Below, piece by piece: positions 46,209 to 54,359 of a stretch of 64,000 bases of DNA; position 1 is the stretch's first letter; each line of letters starts with the position of its first letter. A program made the position numbers and the translations under genes. This stretch comes from JAAZKA01 sp034926225 (GTDB lineage Bacteria; Bacillota; Clostridia; Oscillospirales; QAMX01): positions 379,198 to 443,197 of the forward strand of contig JAYFRF010000001.1 in the NCBI GenBank assembly GCA_034926225.1, read 5' to 3'. The notes beneath the pieces are model-generated. The model searched no databases, was not told where the DNA came from, and worked only from the letters and a program-made list of their open reading frames with translations.

Positions 46209-46865
46209 CTACTCCTTGTCTTGTGACACCTCCTTGAAAAACTCCTCCACGCTCCGTCCACTCGCCTTCAACATCGCAACTAATTCCCGGACTTTCGCCT
46301 CTTCCGCCATCCTTGCTTCCTTCTTTTCTTTGCGTACGGTGCGAGCGCGTTCCAATGCAGCCACCCTCGCTTGCTGACGTTCTTCGGGTGACAGCTTCGG
46401 TGCCTTAACCACGGGTGGTTTTGAAGGACGGTTCTGGAGCTCAACCAGCGTGCTCTTCTTCGCTTGAGCGTCATTCAGCGCTTTCGTTGACTTTTCCAAA
46501 GCGATGCGCCTCTCTTCCAGCGCAGCCTGTGTCTTTGCTATAAGAGTGACGCGTGATTCGTTAAGCTTGGTGAGACGAGCTATATTGTCATCAACCGCTG
46601 CTAACCGCTCTGATATAGTGGGATAATGACGTTTCGATGTTTTTGGCTCGTTTGGCGCAGTCGCCGGAGTGTCGGCAACAGCTTCAAGCACCGGGGTTGG
46701 TTCGAATTTAGCTTCACTTGTGTTTTTCACGGAAGCCGGCACTGTGTTCCCTACGTCCTTACGTGACCGGCCGCGGCGCTTCGGCGCTGTATTTTCTGCT
46801 GTAATCGGGGAATCCGTTGTGATGTTCTTCTCTGCTCCCACTGCGTTATTCATTTCTTGTGACAT
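46209..46865 (-). CDS. Hypothetical coiled-coil protein
   Basis: 218 residues, no signal peptide or membrane segment. The first ~90 residues are disordered and rich in Ala, Thr and Pro, with a basic patch KRRGRSRKD. A long charged coiled coil follows (about 85-145). A basic, Arg/Lys/Glu-rich helix (about 165-200) leads to a short amphipathic end, LKASGRSVEEFFKEVSQ. That end resembles the oligomerisation helix of H-NS-like proteins, so nucleic-acid binding is possible, but I do not recognise the family. ATG at 46865 with GAGGAG upstream; an in-frame ATG 6 codons earlier overlaps that site. Confidence 0.7.
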   Translation of the reverse strand: MSQEMNNAVGAEKNITTDSPITAENTAPKRRGRSRKDVGNTVPASVKNTSEAKFEPTPVLEAVADTPATAPNEPKTSKRHYPTISERLAAVDDNIARLTKLNESRVTLIAKTQAALEERRIALEKSTKALNDAQAKKSTLVELQNRPSKPPVVKAPKLSPEERQQARVAALERARTVRKEKKEARMAEEAKVRELVAMLKASGRSVEEFFKEVSQDKE

Positions 46866-47117
46866 ATTAATACCGCTCCTCATATTAGTATTTTTTTATG
46901 AATTAATTTTTATCGATCAGAATCTAATCAGGTTCTGTTTGATCATCGGATTCAACAGCCTTATAATGATTCTATTATAACCATATACGGGATAATTTAC
47001 AATAGTTTCTAAGAAATTAGAGCTAATAACTGCGGTTAAGATTAAGAGGCTTAATAATGCGAATGCGGTTGTATCCGTCATCAATCGGTACAATACTATT
47101 GTATTGCCGATTTTGTC

Positions 47118-47146
47118 TTGCATTTTATAGATATATGGTATATGAT
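47118..47146 (+). promoter_or_regulatory. Possible promoter of the FAD oxidoreductase gene
   Basis: TTGCAT (47118-47123), 17-bp spacer and TATGAT (47141-47146), leaving a leader of about 140 nt. The 425-nt gap 46866-47290 otherwise holds only weak ORFs without ribosome sites. Confidence 0.4.
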
Positions 47147-47290
47147 ACTTATAAGTGTGACAGCACGTACAAAACATGATGCAATAATGCTTGACGAGCA
47201 TGGAACTACCCGGCTGGATCGAAGATGCAGGATGACATTTAGATATAGGATATAACTCCATATAATATCCGGTGTCAATGGAGGATTAAT

Positions 47291-48586
47291 ATGACACATA
47301 CTTTTCACGAACCCGCGCGGGAAATTCCGGTCTATGACAATGTTGATGTTCTAGTACTGGGGTCTGGTCCCGCCGGCGTATGCGCCGCAATCTGTGCCGC
47401 CAGAATGAAAGCACGGACACTTCTGATCGAGCAGCTGGGCTGCGTCGGAGGTATTTCGACCGCCGGATTGATGAGTCATTGGACCGGAAATACGCGGGGA
47501 GGTATTTACGAAGAGATTCTCGACCGTTCCTGCGAAATTAATGAGCAGGCGGGGCGCAATACTATCAACCCGGAAAGGTTGAAAACAGTATACTTACAAA
47601 TGCTGCAGGAAGCCGGTGCAAAGGTTCGGCTTTATACCTTTGTCTCATCTCCGATTATGGAGGGTAATTCGCTGCGTGGTGTGATCGTCGAGAGTAAATC
47701 AGGACGCGAGGCCATATTTGCTAAAGTCATTATAGACGCAACAGGGGATGGTGACATTGCTGCGAAAGCCGGTGTCCCCTACGCGCTCGGCCGCGAAGAG
47801 GACCGGAAAATGCAGCCTGCAACGCTGATGTTCAAGGTCGCCGGTGTGGATATGTCCGAAGGGGTCTTCCCCGGATCGTTTGAAAGCAATTTAGATGTGC
47901 CAAGAGGCAAAATACAGGATCTGGCAAGGGAGTATTTGCCGTTTCCTGCGGGGCATGTGCTTCTGTACCCTTCCACCCTACCCGGTATCGTGACCTGTAA
48001 TATGACGAATGCCATCGATATCGACGGCACCGACGCCGACAGCCTGACGCAGGCCGAGTGCATCTGCCGGAGCCAAATGGAGCCGATAATACGGTTCCTG
48101 CGGGAATTTGTGCCGGGTTTTGAAAATTGTTATATTATTTCATCGGCTTCGCTGATCGGCATCCGTGAAACCAGGCACTTTGACGGTGAGTATACCCTGA
48201 CAAAAGAGGATATTCTCGCATCCCGACAATTCCCGGATTGGGCGGTGCCTCATGCTTCCTTTAACTTTGATGTTCATAATATCACCGGTGCGGGACTGGA
48301 CGCAACCGGCGCGCAAAAACACTTTCCGAAAATTCAAGGATATTCGATTCCCTACGGCTGCCTTGTTCCGAAAAAGGTGGAGAATCTGCTGCTGGCCGGC
48401 CGCTGCATATCGGGAACCCATCTGGCGCATTCCAATTTCCGCGTTATGCCGATCTGCGCAAATCTCGGTCAGGCAGCAGGCGTCGCATCAGCCCTCAGCG
48501 TGCAGAAAGGAATCCCGGTACGTAGAATCGACGTCTCTGATCTGCAAGCAGCGCTGCTGAAAATGGGAGTACGCGCAGACCGGTAA
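47291..48586 (+). CDS. FAD-dependent oxidoreductase (FAD_oxidored family)
   Basis: 431 residues. The N-terminal Rossmann motif VDVLVLGSGPAGVCAAICAAR (first Gly near residue 20) binds FAD. A second dinucleotide-type segment IIDATGDGDIAAKAG is near residue 150, and the C-terminal FAD contact is NLLLAGRCISGTHLAHSNFRV. This layout matches the FAD-dependent oxidoreductases related to fumarate-reductase flavoproteins; substrates are mostly unknown. ATG at 47291 with GGAGGA 5 nt upstream. No partner gene adjoins it. Confidence 0.87.
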   Translation: MTHTFHEPAREIPVYDNVDVLVLGSGPAGVCAAICAARMKARTLLIEQLGCVGGISTAGLMSHWTGNTRGGIYEEILDRSCEINEQAGRNTINPERLKTVYLQMLQEAGAKVRLYTFVSSPIMEGNSLRGVIVESKSGREAIFAKVIIDATGDGDIAAKAGVPYALGREEDRKMQPATLMFKVAGVDMSEGVFPGSFESNLDVPRGKIQDLAREYLPFPAGHVLLYPSTLPGIVTCNMTNAIDIDGTDADSLTQAECICRSQMEPIIRFLREFVPGFENCYIISSASLIGIRETRHFDGEYTLTKEDILASRQFPDWAVPHASFNFDVHNITGAGLDATGAQKHFPKIQGYSIPYGCLVPKKVENLLLAGRCISGTHLAHSNFRVMPICANLGQAAGVASALSVQKGIPVRRIDVSDLQAALLKMGVRADR

Positions 48587-48647
48587 GATTAAGAATTTTC
48601 ATTTAATCAGTGTACTAAGCGCTATTAACTAAGGAGAGTGAATATTT

Positions 48648-49310
48648 GTGAAAAAGAGTAATGCGATTACAGCCGTCTTAGCAATATTGTTGTTAATATT
48701 ATGCGGCTGTACCAACGCCGGCGATAGCTTAGATTCATTGCTATGCAAAAAGGGACTTAAACTGGCAAGCAGAATGGATATGATGGCAGAAAGCAAGGAA
48801 TACACCTCCCTTTGAACTTCATCAAAGGATCTTGTTGACATAATCGACGAGATCGGCGCCGGACAGTATGCTGAACCAAACGCAGTATATAAAGTGTCCA
48901 TTCCCAATACAGCCTTAGTCTCTATGTTTTCAGAATATGAGGGTATAGAACTTCCCGAGGAACTCAGGAACGAAGTCGAAAAGCGTCTTATATCTGCTTT
49001 TCCTACACGTATAAACGCTTTGAATGGCGCGACTGTATTAGCCGCCACATCAATGTTAAACTCAAGCGATGTCTTTATCGGGAAAGGCTTAACACACTAT
49101 ACGGTCTATATCTACATATTTGAAGCCGGAACCCCTATATCGGTTACTTTCATCCCAGGTAGCGATAACGTTGTATCTGCAAACAGCAGCTTCATCATTA
49201 ATGATATTCTCAAGGAAATCGAATCTGGAACAGATTTAAAAGAGTGGCTCCGAGAATACGCAAACCTTTCAGATTGTGATGTAAGTGAAGTTCAAGAGCC
49301 TAGAATTTAA
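48648..49310 (+). pseudogene. Lipoprotein gene with one in-frame TGA
   Basis: GTG at 48648 behind AAGGAGAG opens a lipoprotein: basic start MKKSNAI, hydrophobic stretch and lipobox LILCGC (modified Cys near residue 19 or 21). The frame is broken only by TGA at 48813-48815 (codon 56). It then continues open, in the same frame, to TAA at 49310, and both sides read as sensible protein (LASRMDMMAESKEY before, LVDIIDEIGAGQYAEPNAVY after). The C-terminal part alone could start at a GTG at 48894 but would lack a signal. The full length would be 220 residues. I do not know the family. Other genes here use TGA as a normal stop, so recoding is unlikely. Confidence 0.8.
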
Positions 49311-49317
49311 TGACTAT

Positions 49318-49352
49318 AAAAAAGAGCGGTCAACATGATCGTTCTTTTTTTT
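49318..49352 (+). terminator. Terminator after the lipoprotein gene
   Basis: An 11-bp stem (49318-49328 with 49340-49350, one G-U) followed by further T residues, immediately after the stop. Confidence 0.8.
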
Positions 49353-49427
49353 CGCAGAGCGGATTTATCTCAATATTATTATGTTAACTATTATTTTCTC
49401 GGTAATAAAAGAATTTACTGGTTCCTA

Positions 49428-49456
49428 TTGACATAGAGCAATCTGTTGTCTATAAT
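49428..49456 (+). promoter_or_regulatory. Consensus promoter of the TetR-MATE operon
   Basis: TTGACA (49428-49433), 17-bp spacer and TATAAT (49451-49456), a perfect match. Confidence 0.92.
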
Positions 49457-49458
49457 AC

Positions 49459-49488
49459 AAGCATAGAATGACGATTCATTCTATGCTT
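49459..49488. promoter_or_regulatory. Operator palindrome of the TetR-MATE operon
   Basis: AAGCATAGAATGA (49459-49471) and its exact complement (49476-49488) with a 4-nt centre, placed 3 nt after the -10 box over the start of transcription. Almost certainly the binding site of the TetR protein encoded just downstream. Confidence 0.88.
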
Positions 49489-49505
49489 GAGAGGAGGTCT
49501 ATACC

Positions 49506-50210
49506 ATATATAAAACATCAGGAGATACTCAAAAGCGCAAGGACGCCAAGCGGAAGCTGATTCTGGATACTGCCGCTAAGGTGTTTGCTGCTAAGGGATA
49601 CCATAATACGACAGTAAAAGATATTGTGGATCAGGCTGCTGTGTCAGTAGGCAGTTTCTATTTTTATTTCAAGAGTAAAGAGGATTTGTTCGCAGAGCTA
49701 TATATGAGCATCGCGGATAAATTTAACACTAAAATTATGCGCGTTTTGGATGTAGATCACTTTCCCCTGCTGAAAAATTTTACCCGCGTGATGATAGCAA
49801 ATCTTTGGCTTTATGATAAAAACCGTGATATTACCAAGATCATGCTTTTAGAAGCTGCAATCGTCCATCCGGAGTTTCAACGGATAAGAGCAGACAGTAT
49901 GAAAGAATCCGCACAAGTCATGGCAGTATGGTTTGAACGTTTTAAATTACATCATACGGTCAATATCCCGGACGCAAAAGTTGCCTCTCTTATTTACTTA
50001 GGTTCTTACTACTATCTTATCAATGACTGGCTGGAATCCGACGAATGCGTTCCACTCACAGATTACGGCTATGCGTTTTGTATTTATAATCTACAGGCGC
50101 TGAAAATCCCGTTTGATGAGGGAACGGTCAGAGGGTATATCAGTGAAGTTTTGAATGAACTCGAGCAGACCTATGAAGAAACAGATCAGAAAGAAGATAG
50201 AACGTTTTGA
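49506..50210 (+). CDS. TetR-family regulator, apparent ATA start
   Basis: 234 residues if read from ATA at 49506. A full GAGGAGGT site (49491-49498) is 7 nt upstream, and the reading IYKTSGDTQKRKDAKRKLIL leads straight into a standard TetR helix-turn-helix (DTAAKVFAAKGYHNTTVKDI, then VSVGSFYFYFKSKEDLF). The first ordinary start codon in frame, GTG at 49581, falls inside that DNA-binding domain and has no ribosome site. So either initiation is at AUA, or an ATG has mutated to ATA. The C-terminal domain is helical. It overlaps the MATE gene by 4 nt (TTGA) and probably represses it through the palindrome at 49459-49488. Confidence 0.85.
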   Translation: MYKTSGDTQKRKDAKRKLILDTAAKVFAAKGYHNTTVKDIVDQAAVSVGSFYFYFKSKEDLFAELYMSIADKFNTKIMRVLDVDHFPLLKNFTRVMIANLWLYDKNRDITKIMLLEAAIVHPEFQRIRADSMKESAQVMAVWFERFKLHHTVNIPDAKVASLIYLGSYYYLINDWLESDECVPLTDYGYAFCIYNLQALKIPFDEGTVRGYISEVLNELEQTYEETDQKEDRTF

Positions 50211-51586
50211 ATAATCATTTTGGCAAAGATCTCACAACCGGCAGTATTTCAAAGAACCTGATTCAATTGGCATTACCCATTTTAATCGGGAATATCCTGT
50301 CGACAGGATACAGTATTATCAACACAATGTGGGTTGGTAATCTGATCGGAAAAGATGCGGTCGGTGCAGTAGCAGTCAGTTTCCCTATTTTTCTAGGCAT
50401 GGTTGCGCTTTGCTCCGGTGCGACGCTGGCCACATCTTTTCTGATCGCAAAAGCATACGGTGCTAAAAATCATACACAAATACAAAAATTCGTTAACAAC
50501 TCGTGGACTGTTGGGGGTATCATCATTCTAGTCATCTCGGTGAGCGGATTGTTGTTTTGTGACGAGATACTAAAACTCCTTAAAACACCGACCGATATGA
50601 TGCCTATGGCAAGCGGTTATCTGCGCATTATGTTTATAAATTTTCCCGGGTTGTATGTATCTTATTTAATGTCTTCCATATTGCGCGGTGTGGGAGATAC
50701 GGTTATTCCTATGATTTGCATTATCGTTTCCACTCTCGTTAATGCCGCTCTTGATCCTTTGTTAATCCTGGGAATCGGTCCGTTTCCCAAGTTGGGACTA
50801 AACGGTTCGGCCTATTCCGACTTAGTCGCCACTACGGTTACCATTGCGCTAGGGATAATTTATACGATTCGTAAATATAAAAACGAACCGGTTAATCCAA
50901 CGGGACTTTTATTGGAAAAAAACACGGTTTCCCTCATTCTGAAAATAGGCATGCCCTCATTCGTTCAGCAAATGCTGGTTTCTGTCGGCTATGCTTTTAT
51001 CACGGTTTTTGTAAACCGTTTTAGCTCCGCATCTATTTCGGCGTTCGGGGTCGTCAGTAAGATTGACACGATTGCCGCCATGCCGGCTATGGCTTTGATG
51101 ATGGCCGTTTCCACATTGACGGCACAAAATATTGGTGCGGGAAAATCCAAGCAAATAAAAGATATTCTGAAATACGGAATATTAATTAACATTCCGGTAA
51201 TTTTAGTTATTTCCATACTATGCGTCACCTTGCCGCAGGGGATCATGCGCACTTTTGTTAAAGACATGGATGTCATTCGGGTTGGCGTCGATTACCTGAG
51301 AATCGTTGGCGCAGGATATCTTTTCTTTACTGTGTTCTATATATCCAACGGTATTATTAACGGCGCGGGTAAAACGCTGCCAACTATGATTCTTTCCTTT
51401 ATCTCTCTTTGCCTCGTCCGGGTTCCTTTAGCCGGATTATTGTCCGGCACCGAACTGGGCATTCATGGCATCTGGATTGCCATCGTGATCAGTTTTGCCG
51501 CCAGCGCAATTAACAGCCTCGTATATTACAGATGGGGAAAATGGCGCAGAAATCTTTCCTCCATAACGTATGTTGACCATGTATAA
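50207..51586 (+). CDS. MATE-family multidrug efflux transporter
   Basis: A 459-residue membrane protein with twelve helices in two similar halves. Typical MATE features are LALPILIGNILSTGYSIINTMWVG near residue 22, LRIMFINFPGLYVSYLMSSILRGVGDT (about 140) and the second-half counterpart GMPSFVQQMLVSVGYAF (about 250). It expels cationic drugs using Na+ or H+. Translation starts at TTG 50207, overlapping the TetR stop, so the two are coupled. It is regulated together with the TetR gene by the palindromic operator. Confidence 0.92.
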   Translation: MNNHFGKDLTTGSISKNLIQLALPILIGNILSTGYSIINTMWVGNLIGKDAVGAVAVSFPIFLGMVALCSGATLATSFLIAKAYGAKNHTQIQKFVNNSWTVGGIIILVISVSGLLFCDEILKLLKTPTDMMPMASGYLRIMFINFPGLYVSYLMSSILRGVGDTVIPMICIIVSTLVNAALDPLLILGIGPFPKLGLNGSAYSDLVATTVTIALGIIYTIRKYKNEPVNPTGLLLEKNTVSLILKIGMPSFVQQMLVSVGYAFITVFVNRFSSASISAFGVVSKIDTIAAMPAMALMMAVSTLTAQNIGAGKSKQIKDILKYGILINIPVILVISILCVTLPQGIMRTFVKDMDVIRVGVDYLRIVGAGYLFFTVFYISNGIINGAGKTLPTMILSFISLCLVRVPLAGLLSGTELGIHGIWIAIVISFAASAINSLVYYRWGKWRRNLSSITYVDHV

Positions 51587-51617
51587 AGGCATCAGGATAC
51601 ATTATAATGTGAAACGA

Positions 51618-51647
51618 CCGTAGCTTTGCGCAAGAAAGCTTTTACGG
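51618..51647 (+). terminator. Possible weak terminator after the MATE gene
   Basis: CCGTAGCTTT pairs imperfectly with AAAGCTTTTACGG (3-nt bulge), followed by a TTTTT stretch. Confidence 0.35.
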
Positions 51648-51697
51648 CTGGATTTTTGAGATAGAAATTTCCAAAAAATGAAAAGAGGTATGGACTC

Positions 51698-52045
51698 ATG
51701 GCTTCTGTAAATAAGAAAGAACTGAAAAATGCGTATAAGGGTAAGCCTGCTATAGGCGGTATCTATTGTATACAATGTGATGGTAATCATCGTAGATGGA
51801 TAAAATCCACGCAAGATCTGGAGAGCCAAAAAAGCAGGTTTGACTTTTCTGTCCTAACAAACTCCTGCCCGGAGCCGGCTATGCATACGGAATGGGTCGA
51901 ATATGGGATGCAATCATTTTCTTTTATCATTCTTGAGGAATTAAAAAAGAAGGAAAACCAAACAGAGCGAGAGTTTTCAGATGATATCAAAGTTCTATTA
52001 GAAATATGGCTTGAAGAATATAAGCAGGATCAGCACATGGAATAA
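51698..52045 (+). CDS. GIY-YIG nuclease-family small protein
   Basis: 115 residues. GGIYCIQCDGNHRRWIKST near residue 20 matches the short stand-alone proteins annotated as GIY-YIG nuclease family (GIY, then a YIG-like W-containing strand), followed by the charged RFDFSVLTNSC, the W..YG.QSFSF pattern and a helical end. The second half of the catalytic motif is degenerate (no clear YIG), so nuclease activity is doubtful. AAAGAGG lies 10 nt before the ATG. It stands alone after the MATE gene. Confidence 0.7.
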   Translation: MASVNKKELKNAYKGKPAIGGIYCIQCDGNHRRWIKSTQDLESQKSRFDFSVLTNSCPEPAMHTEWVEYGMQSFSFIILEELKKKENQTEREFSDDIKVLLEIWLEEYKQDQHME

Positions 52046-52144
52046 ATAATTTTTGACAGCTCAGGGATATATTAGGGAGATTCCTGTGATGTTATTTTCT
52101 TGTCGAATTATCTGTTTTTTACCATTTTCCGTTTGTCTGCGCTC

Positions 52145-52173
52145 TTGTGTTTTCTCACAAACCACTGTATACT
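52145..52173 (+). promoter_or_regulatory. Promoter of the QueG-like/U32-like/AraC operon
   Basis: TTGTGT (52145-52150), 17-bp spacer and TATACT (52168-52173). Transcription would begin near 52180, which excludes the upstream part of the longest ORF. Confidence 0.65.
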
Positions 52174-52221
52174 AGACGCATGACACGCCTGCTGCATTTT
52201 TCGCAGACGGTCGATTTTCGT

Positions 52222-53265
52222 ATGGAAAGAAGGGTGATCATCCTGAAACCCGATGCAAAAATGATTAAGGACGCCGCAAGACGCCTTGGCGCCGACTGCG
52301 TGGCAATCGGCTCAATCGACCGTTGGGACGGCGCTCCCGCGCAAATGGATCCCCGTCAGATCATGCCGCGTGCGAAATCGATCATCGCTATGGGTTTCCG
52401 CGTCTTTCGCGGCAGTCTGCGCGGTATCGAAGAGGGCACATACTTTTCCAATTACTCCGCCATGGGCTACGGCGGCATCACCTACCTGTACATGCCGATG
52501 ACCGTCATTAACCTCTGTAAAATCATCGAAGATGCCGGTTTCGAGGCCATTCCCTATGGTCATCAGAGCGATTGGCGCGGCATCGATAACGCCGGTAATC
52601 GCCACGAGAACTATTCCCGTCCTGTCGCTCCGGGCAAGCCCATCCCCGACATCATGGTGCATCTGCGTATCGCTGCCTATTTGTGCGGTCTCGGCGAAAT
52701 CGGCTACTCTAAAATGCTGCTGACGCCCGAATTCGGTCCCCGTCAGCGTGTCGGTATCGTCATCACAGAACTGGATCTGGAACCCGATCCCATTATGGAA
52801 CCAGGCACAATCTGCACCCGCTGCATGGCCTGTGTACGCGAATGTCCCGGTAACTGCATCAGTCCTACAAAAACCGTGAAGGTCAATCTCGCCGGTCACA
52901 ACGTCGAATGGGGCGAAATCGATATCGACCGTTGCGCCTACTTCTTCACCGGTGCGGAAAAAACTGAAGACGGCGAAAAGGGAGACTATAACGGCGAGGA
53001 CTTCAAGCCCAATCCCATTTCCCCCTTCTATCACAAGCCCCGCAACCTATATAATACCGGGCAGGCCGTCTGCGGCGCACGAGGATGCACCCGTGCCTGC
53101 ATGATCAGCTTAGAATCCCAGGGCAAGCTCAAGAATAGATTTGAAAGCCCCTTTCGCACACAAAAGCCCTGGACTATGGACTGGTCCGAAGAGGCCATTG
53201 CAGCTGATCAACCCGCCGAATACTCCAACCCACACGGCCGTCCCGAAAAATCCGAGATCGACTGA
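52222..53265 (+). CDS. QueG/reductive-dehalogenase-like 4Fe-4S protein
   Basis: 347 residues from ATG 52222. The fold resembles epoxyqueuosine reductase and reductive dehalogenases: HLRIAAYLCGLGEIGYSKML and LTPEFGPRQRVGIVITELDL around residues 145-190, then Fe-S ligands in ICTRCMACVRECPGNCI (about 200) and a second set in CGARGCTRACM (about 290). No Tat signal, so cytosolic. In the related enzymes a corrinoid sits between substrate and clusters; whether it does here is not visible. The start is uncertain: a site AAGAAGGGTGATC lies before a CTG at 52243, which would match the N-terminus of the paralogue at 63353. It is followed by a U32-like gene and an AraC gene. Confidence 0.8.
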   Translation: MERRVIILKPDAKMIKDAARRLGADCVAIGSIDRWDGAPAQMDPRQIMPRAKSIIAMGFRVFRGSLRGIEEGTYFSNYSAMGYGGITYLYMPMTVINLCKIIEDAGFEAIPYGHQSDWRGIDNAGNRHENYSRPVAPGKPIPDIMVHLRIAAYLCGLGEIGYSKMLLTPEFGPRQRVGIVITELDLEPDPIMEPGTICTRCMACVRECPGNCISPTKTVKVNLAGHNVEWGEIDIDRCAYFFTGAEKTEDGEKGDYNGEDFKPNPISPFYHKPRNLYNTGQAVCGARGCTRACMISLESQGKLKNRFESPFRTQKPWTMDWSEEAIAADQPAEYSNPHGRPEKSEID

Positions 53266-53333
53266 CGCCCGTAGAACGTCAAATGGGGAGCCGCGCAGGC
53301 TCCCCGCTTTTCCGATATAAGGGGGAAATTAGG

Positions 53334-54359
53334 ATGCGCTTTGCCGTCGGCTATCAGCTTGCGGAAAACGGGGAAGAGCCGTTTTCCCACATCGTTTCCG
53401 ACTACCGCGACCACATTGCGGAGCTTTACTTTCCATGGCTTGACACCCCCACCTGCCGTTCAGCGCTCGCAACCCGCAACGGGCATACCGACTGGACGGC
53501 GCAGGGACGGCTGGAAGAGGAACTGCGCACGGTGCATAGGATGGGTGTCAAGCTCGACCTACTCCTGAACGCCAACTGCTACGGCGGCGAGGCCGTTTCG
53601 AAGGCACTCACCAACCGGGTATGCTCCATCGCGGAGCATCTGGAAAATGCTGTCGGCGGACTGGAGATTGTGACAACGACCTCCCCCTTCATTGCACACG
53701 TTTTGAAAGAGCACTTTCCGCATATCGAGCGCCGTGCATCAGTCAATATGCGCATCGGCGAAGTGAAAGGCATGGAATATCTCGTCGATCTCTTCGATTC
53801 CTTCTACATCCGCCGCGAGTATAACCGCGACTTTGACCGTATCCGTGAGCTAAAGACATGGGTGGATGCCAATGGAAAGCAGCTTCTTATGCTGGCGAAT
53901 TCCGGCTGTATGAATTATTGCTCGGGACAAACCTTTCACGACAATCTCGTCTCCCACGAGGCGCAGATCTCCGAAACGATCAACCAGCCCGGCTTTCCTG
54001 TGCATACCTGCTGGCGTTACCTGCGCGATTCGGCACATAGAGTCTCTGTTCTGCAAAATTCTTGGGTAAGACCGGAAGACCTGCATCATTATGAAGGTTT
54101 ATTTGACGTGGTCAAGCTGGCCACGCGGATGCACAGCCTGCCCGGGATGGTCATAGACGCTTACGTGCGGGGACGCTATTATGGCAATCTGCTCGACCTG
54201 TGCGAGCCGGGCTTCGGTCCCGCTTTCGCACCCTATGTCATCGATAACGCCGCCTTCCCGGAAGATTTTTTCGACCGCGTAGTCTCCTGCGACAAACGCT
54301 GCCATGCCTGTGGCTACTGCCAAAGCGTACTGGAGCGCGTGATGGTACGCGCCGAATGA
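53334..54359 (+). CDS. U32-like Fe-S protein (peptidase U32 family)
   Basis: 341 residues. The N-terminal half looks like a TIM barrel of the U32 group (IAELYFPWLDTP, LLLNANCYGG, GLEIVTTTSPF, SVNMRIG). Cysteines lie in NSGCMNYCSGQTFHDN (about residue 190) and a C-terminal CDKRCHACGYCQSV (about 322-335), enough for a 4Fe-4S cluster as in UbiU/UbiV and TrhP relatives, which hydroxylate substrates rather than cleave peptides. ATG at 53334 behind GGGGGAAATTAGG. It sits between a QueG-like protein and an AraC regulator, which it overlaps by 4 nt. Its substrate is unknown. Confidence 0.75.
   Translation: MRFAVGYQLAENGEEPFSHIVSDYRDHIAELYFPWLDTPTCRSALATRNGHTDWTAQGRLEEELRTVHRMGVKLDLLLNANCYGGEAVSKALTNRVCSIAEHLENAVGGLEIVTTTSPFIAHVLKEHFPHIERRASVNMRIGEVKGMEYLVDLFDSFYIRREYNRDFDRIRELKTWVDANGKQLLMLANSGCMNYCSGQTFHDNLVSHEAQISETINQPGFPVHTCWRYLRDSAHRVSVLQNSWVRPEDLHHYEGLFDVVKLATRMHSLPGMVIDAYVRGRYYGNLLDLCEPGFGPAFAPYVIDNAAFPEDFFDRVVSCDKRCHACGYCQSVLERVMVRAE

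Noticed and set aside
46917..47261. A 114-codon minus-strand frame in the gap before the FAD oxidoreductase
   Set aside because: No ribosome site, odd composition, and it overlaps a plus-strand promoter candidate.
48813..48815. TGA read as selenocysteine or as tryptophan
   Set aside because: No SECIS-like hairpin follows closely, the family is not a known selenoprotein, and TGA is an ordinary stop for other genes in the window (for example ilvN).
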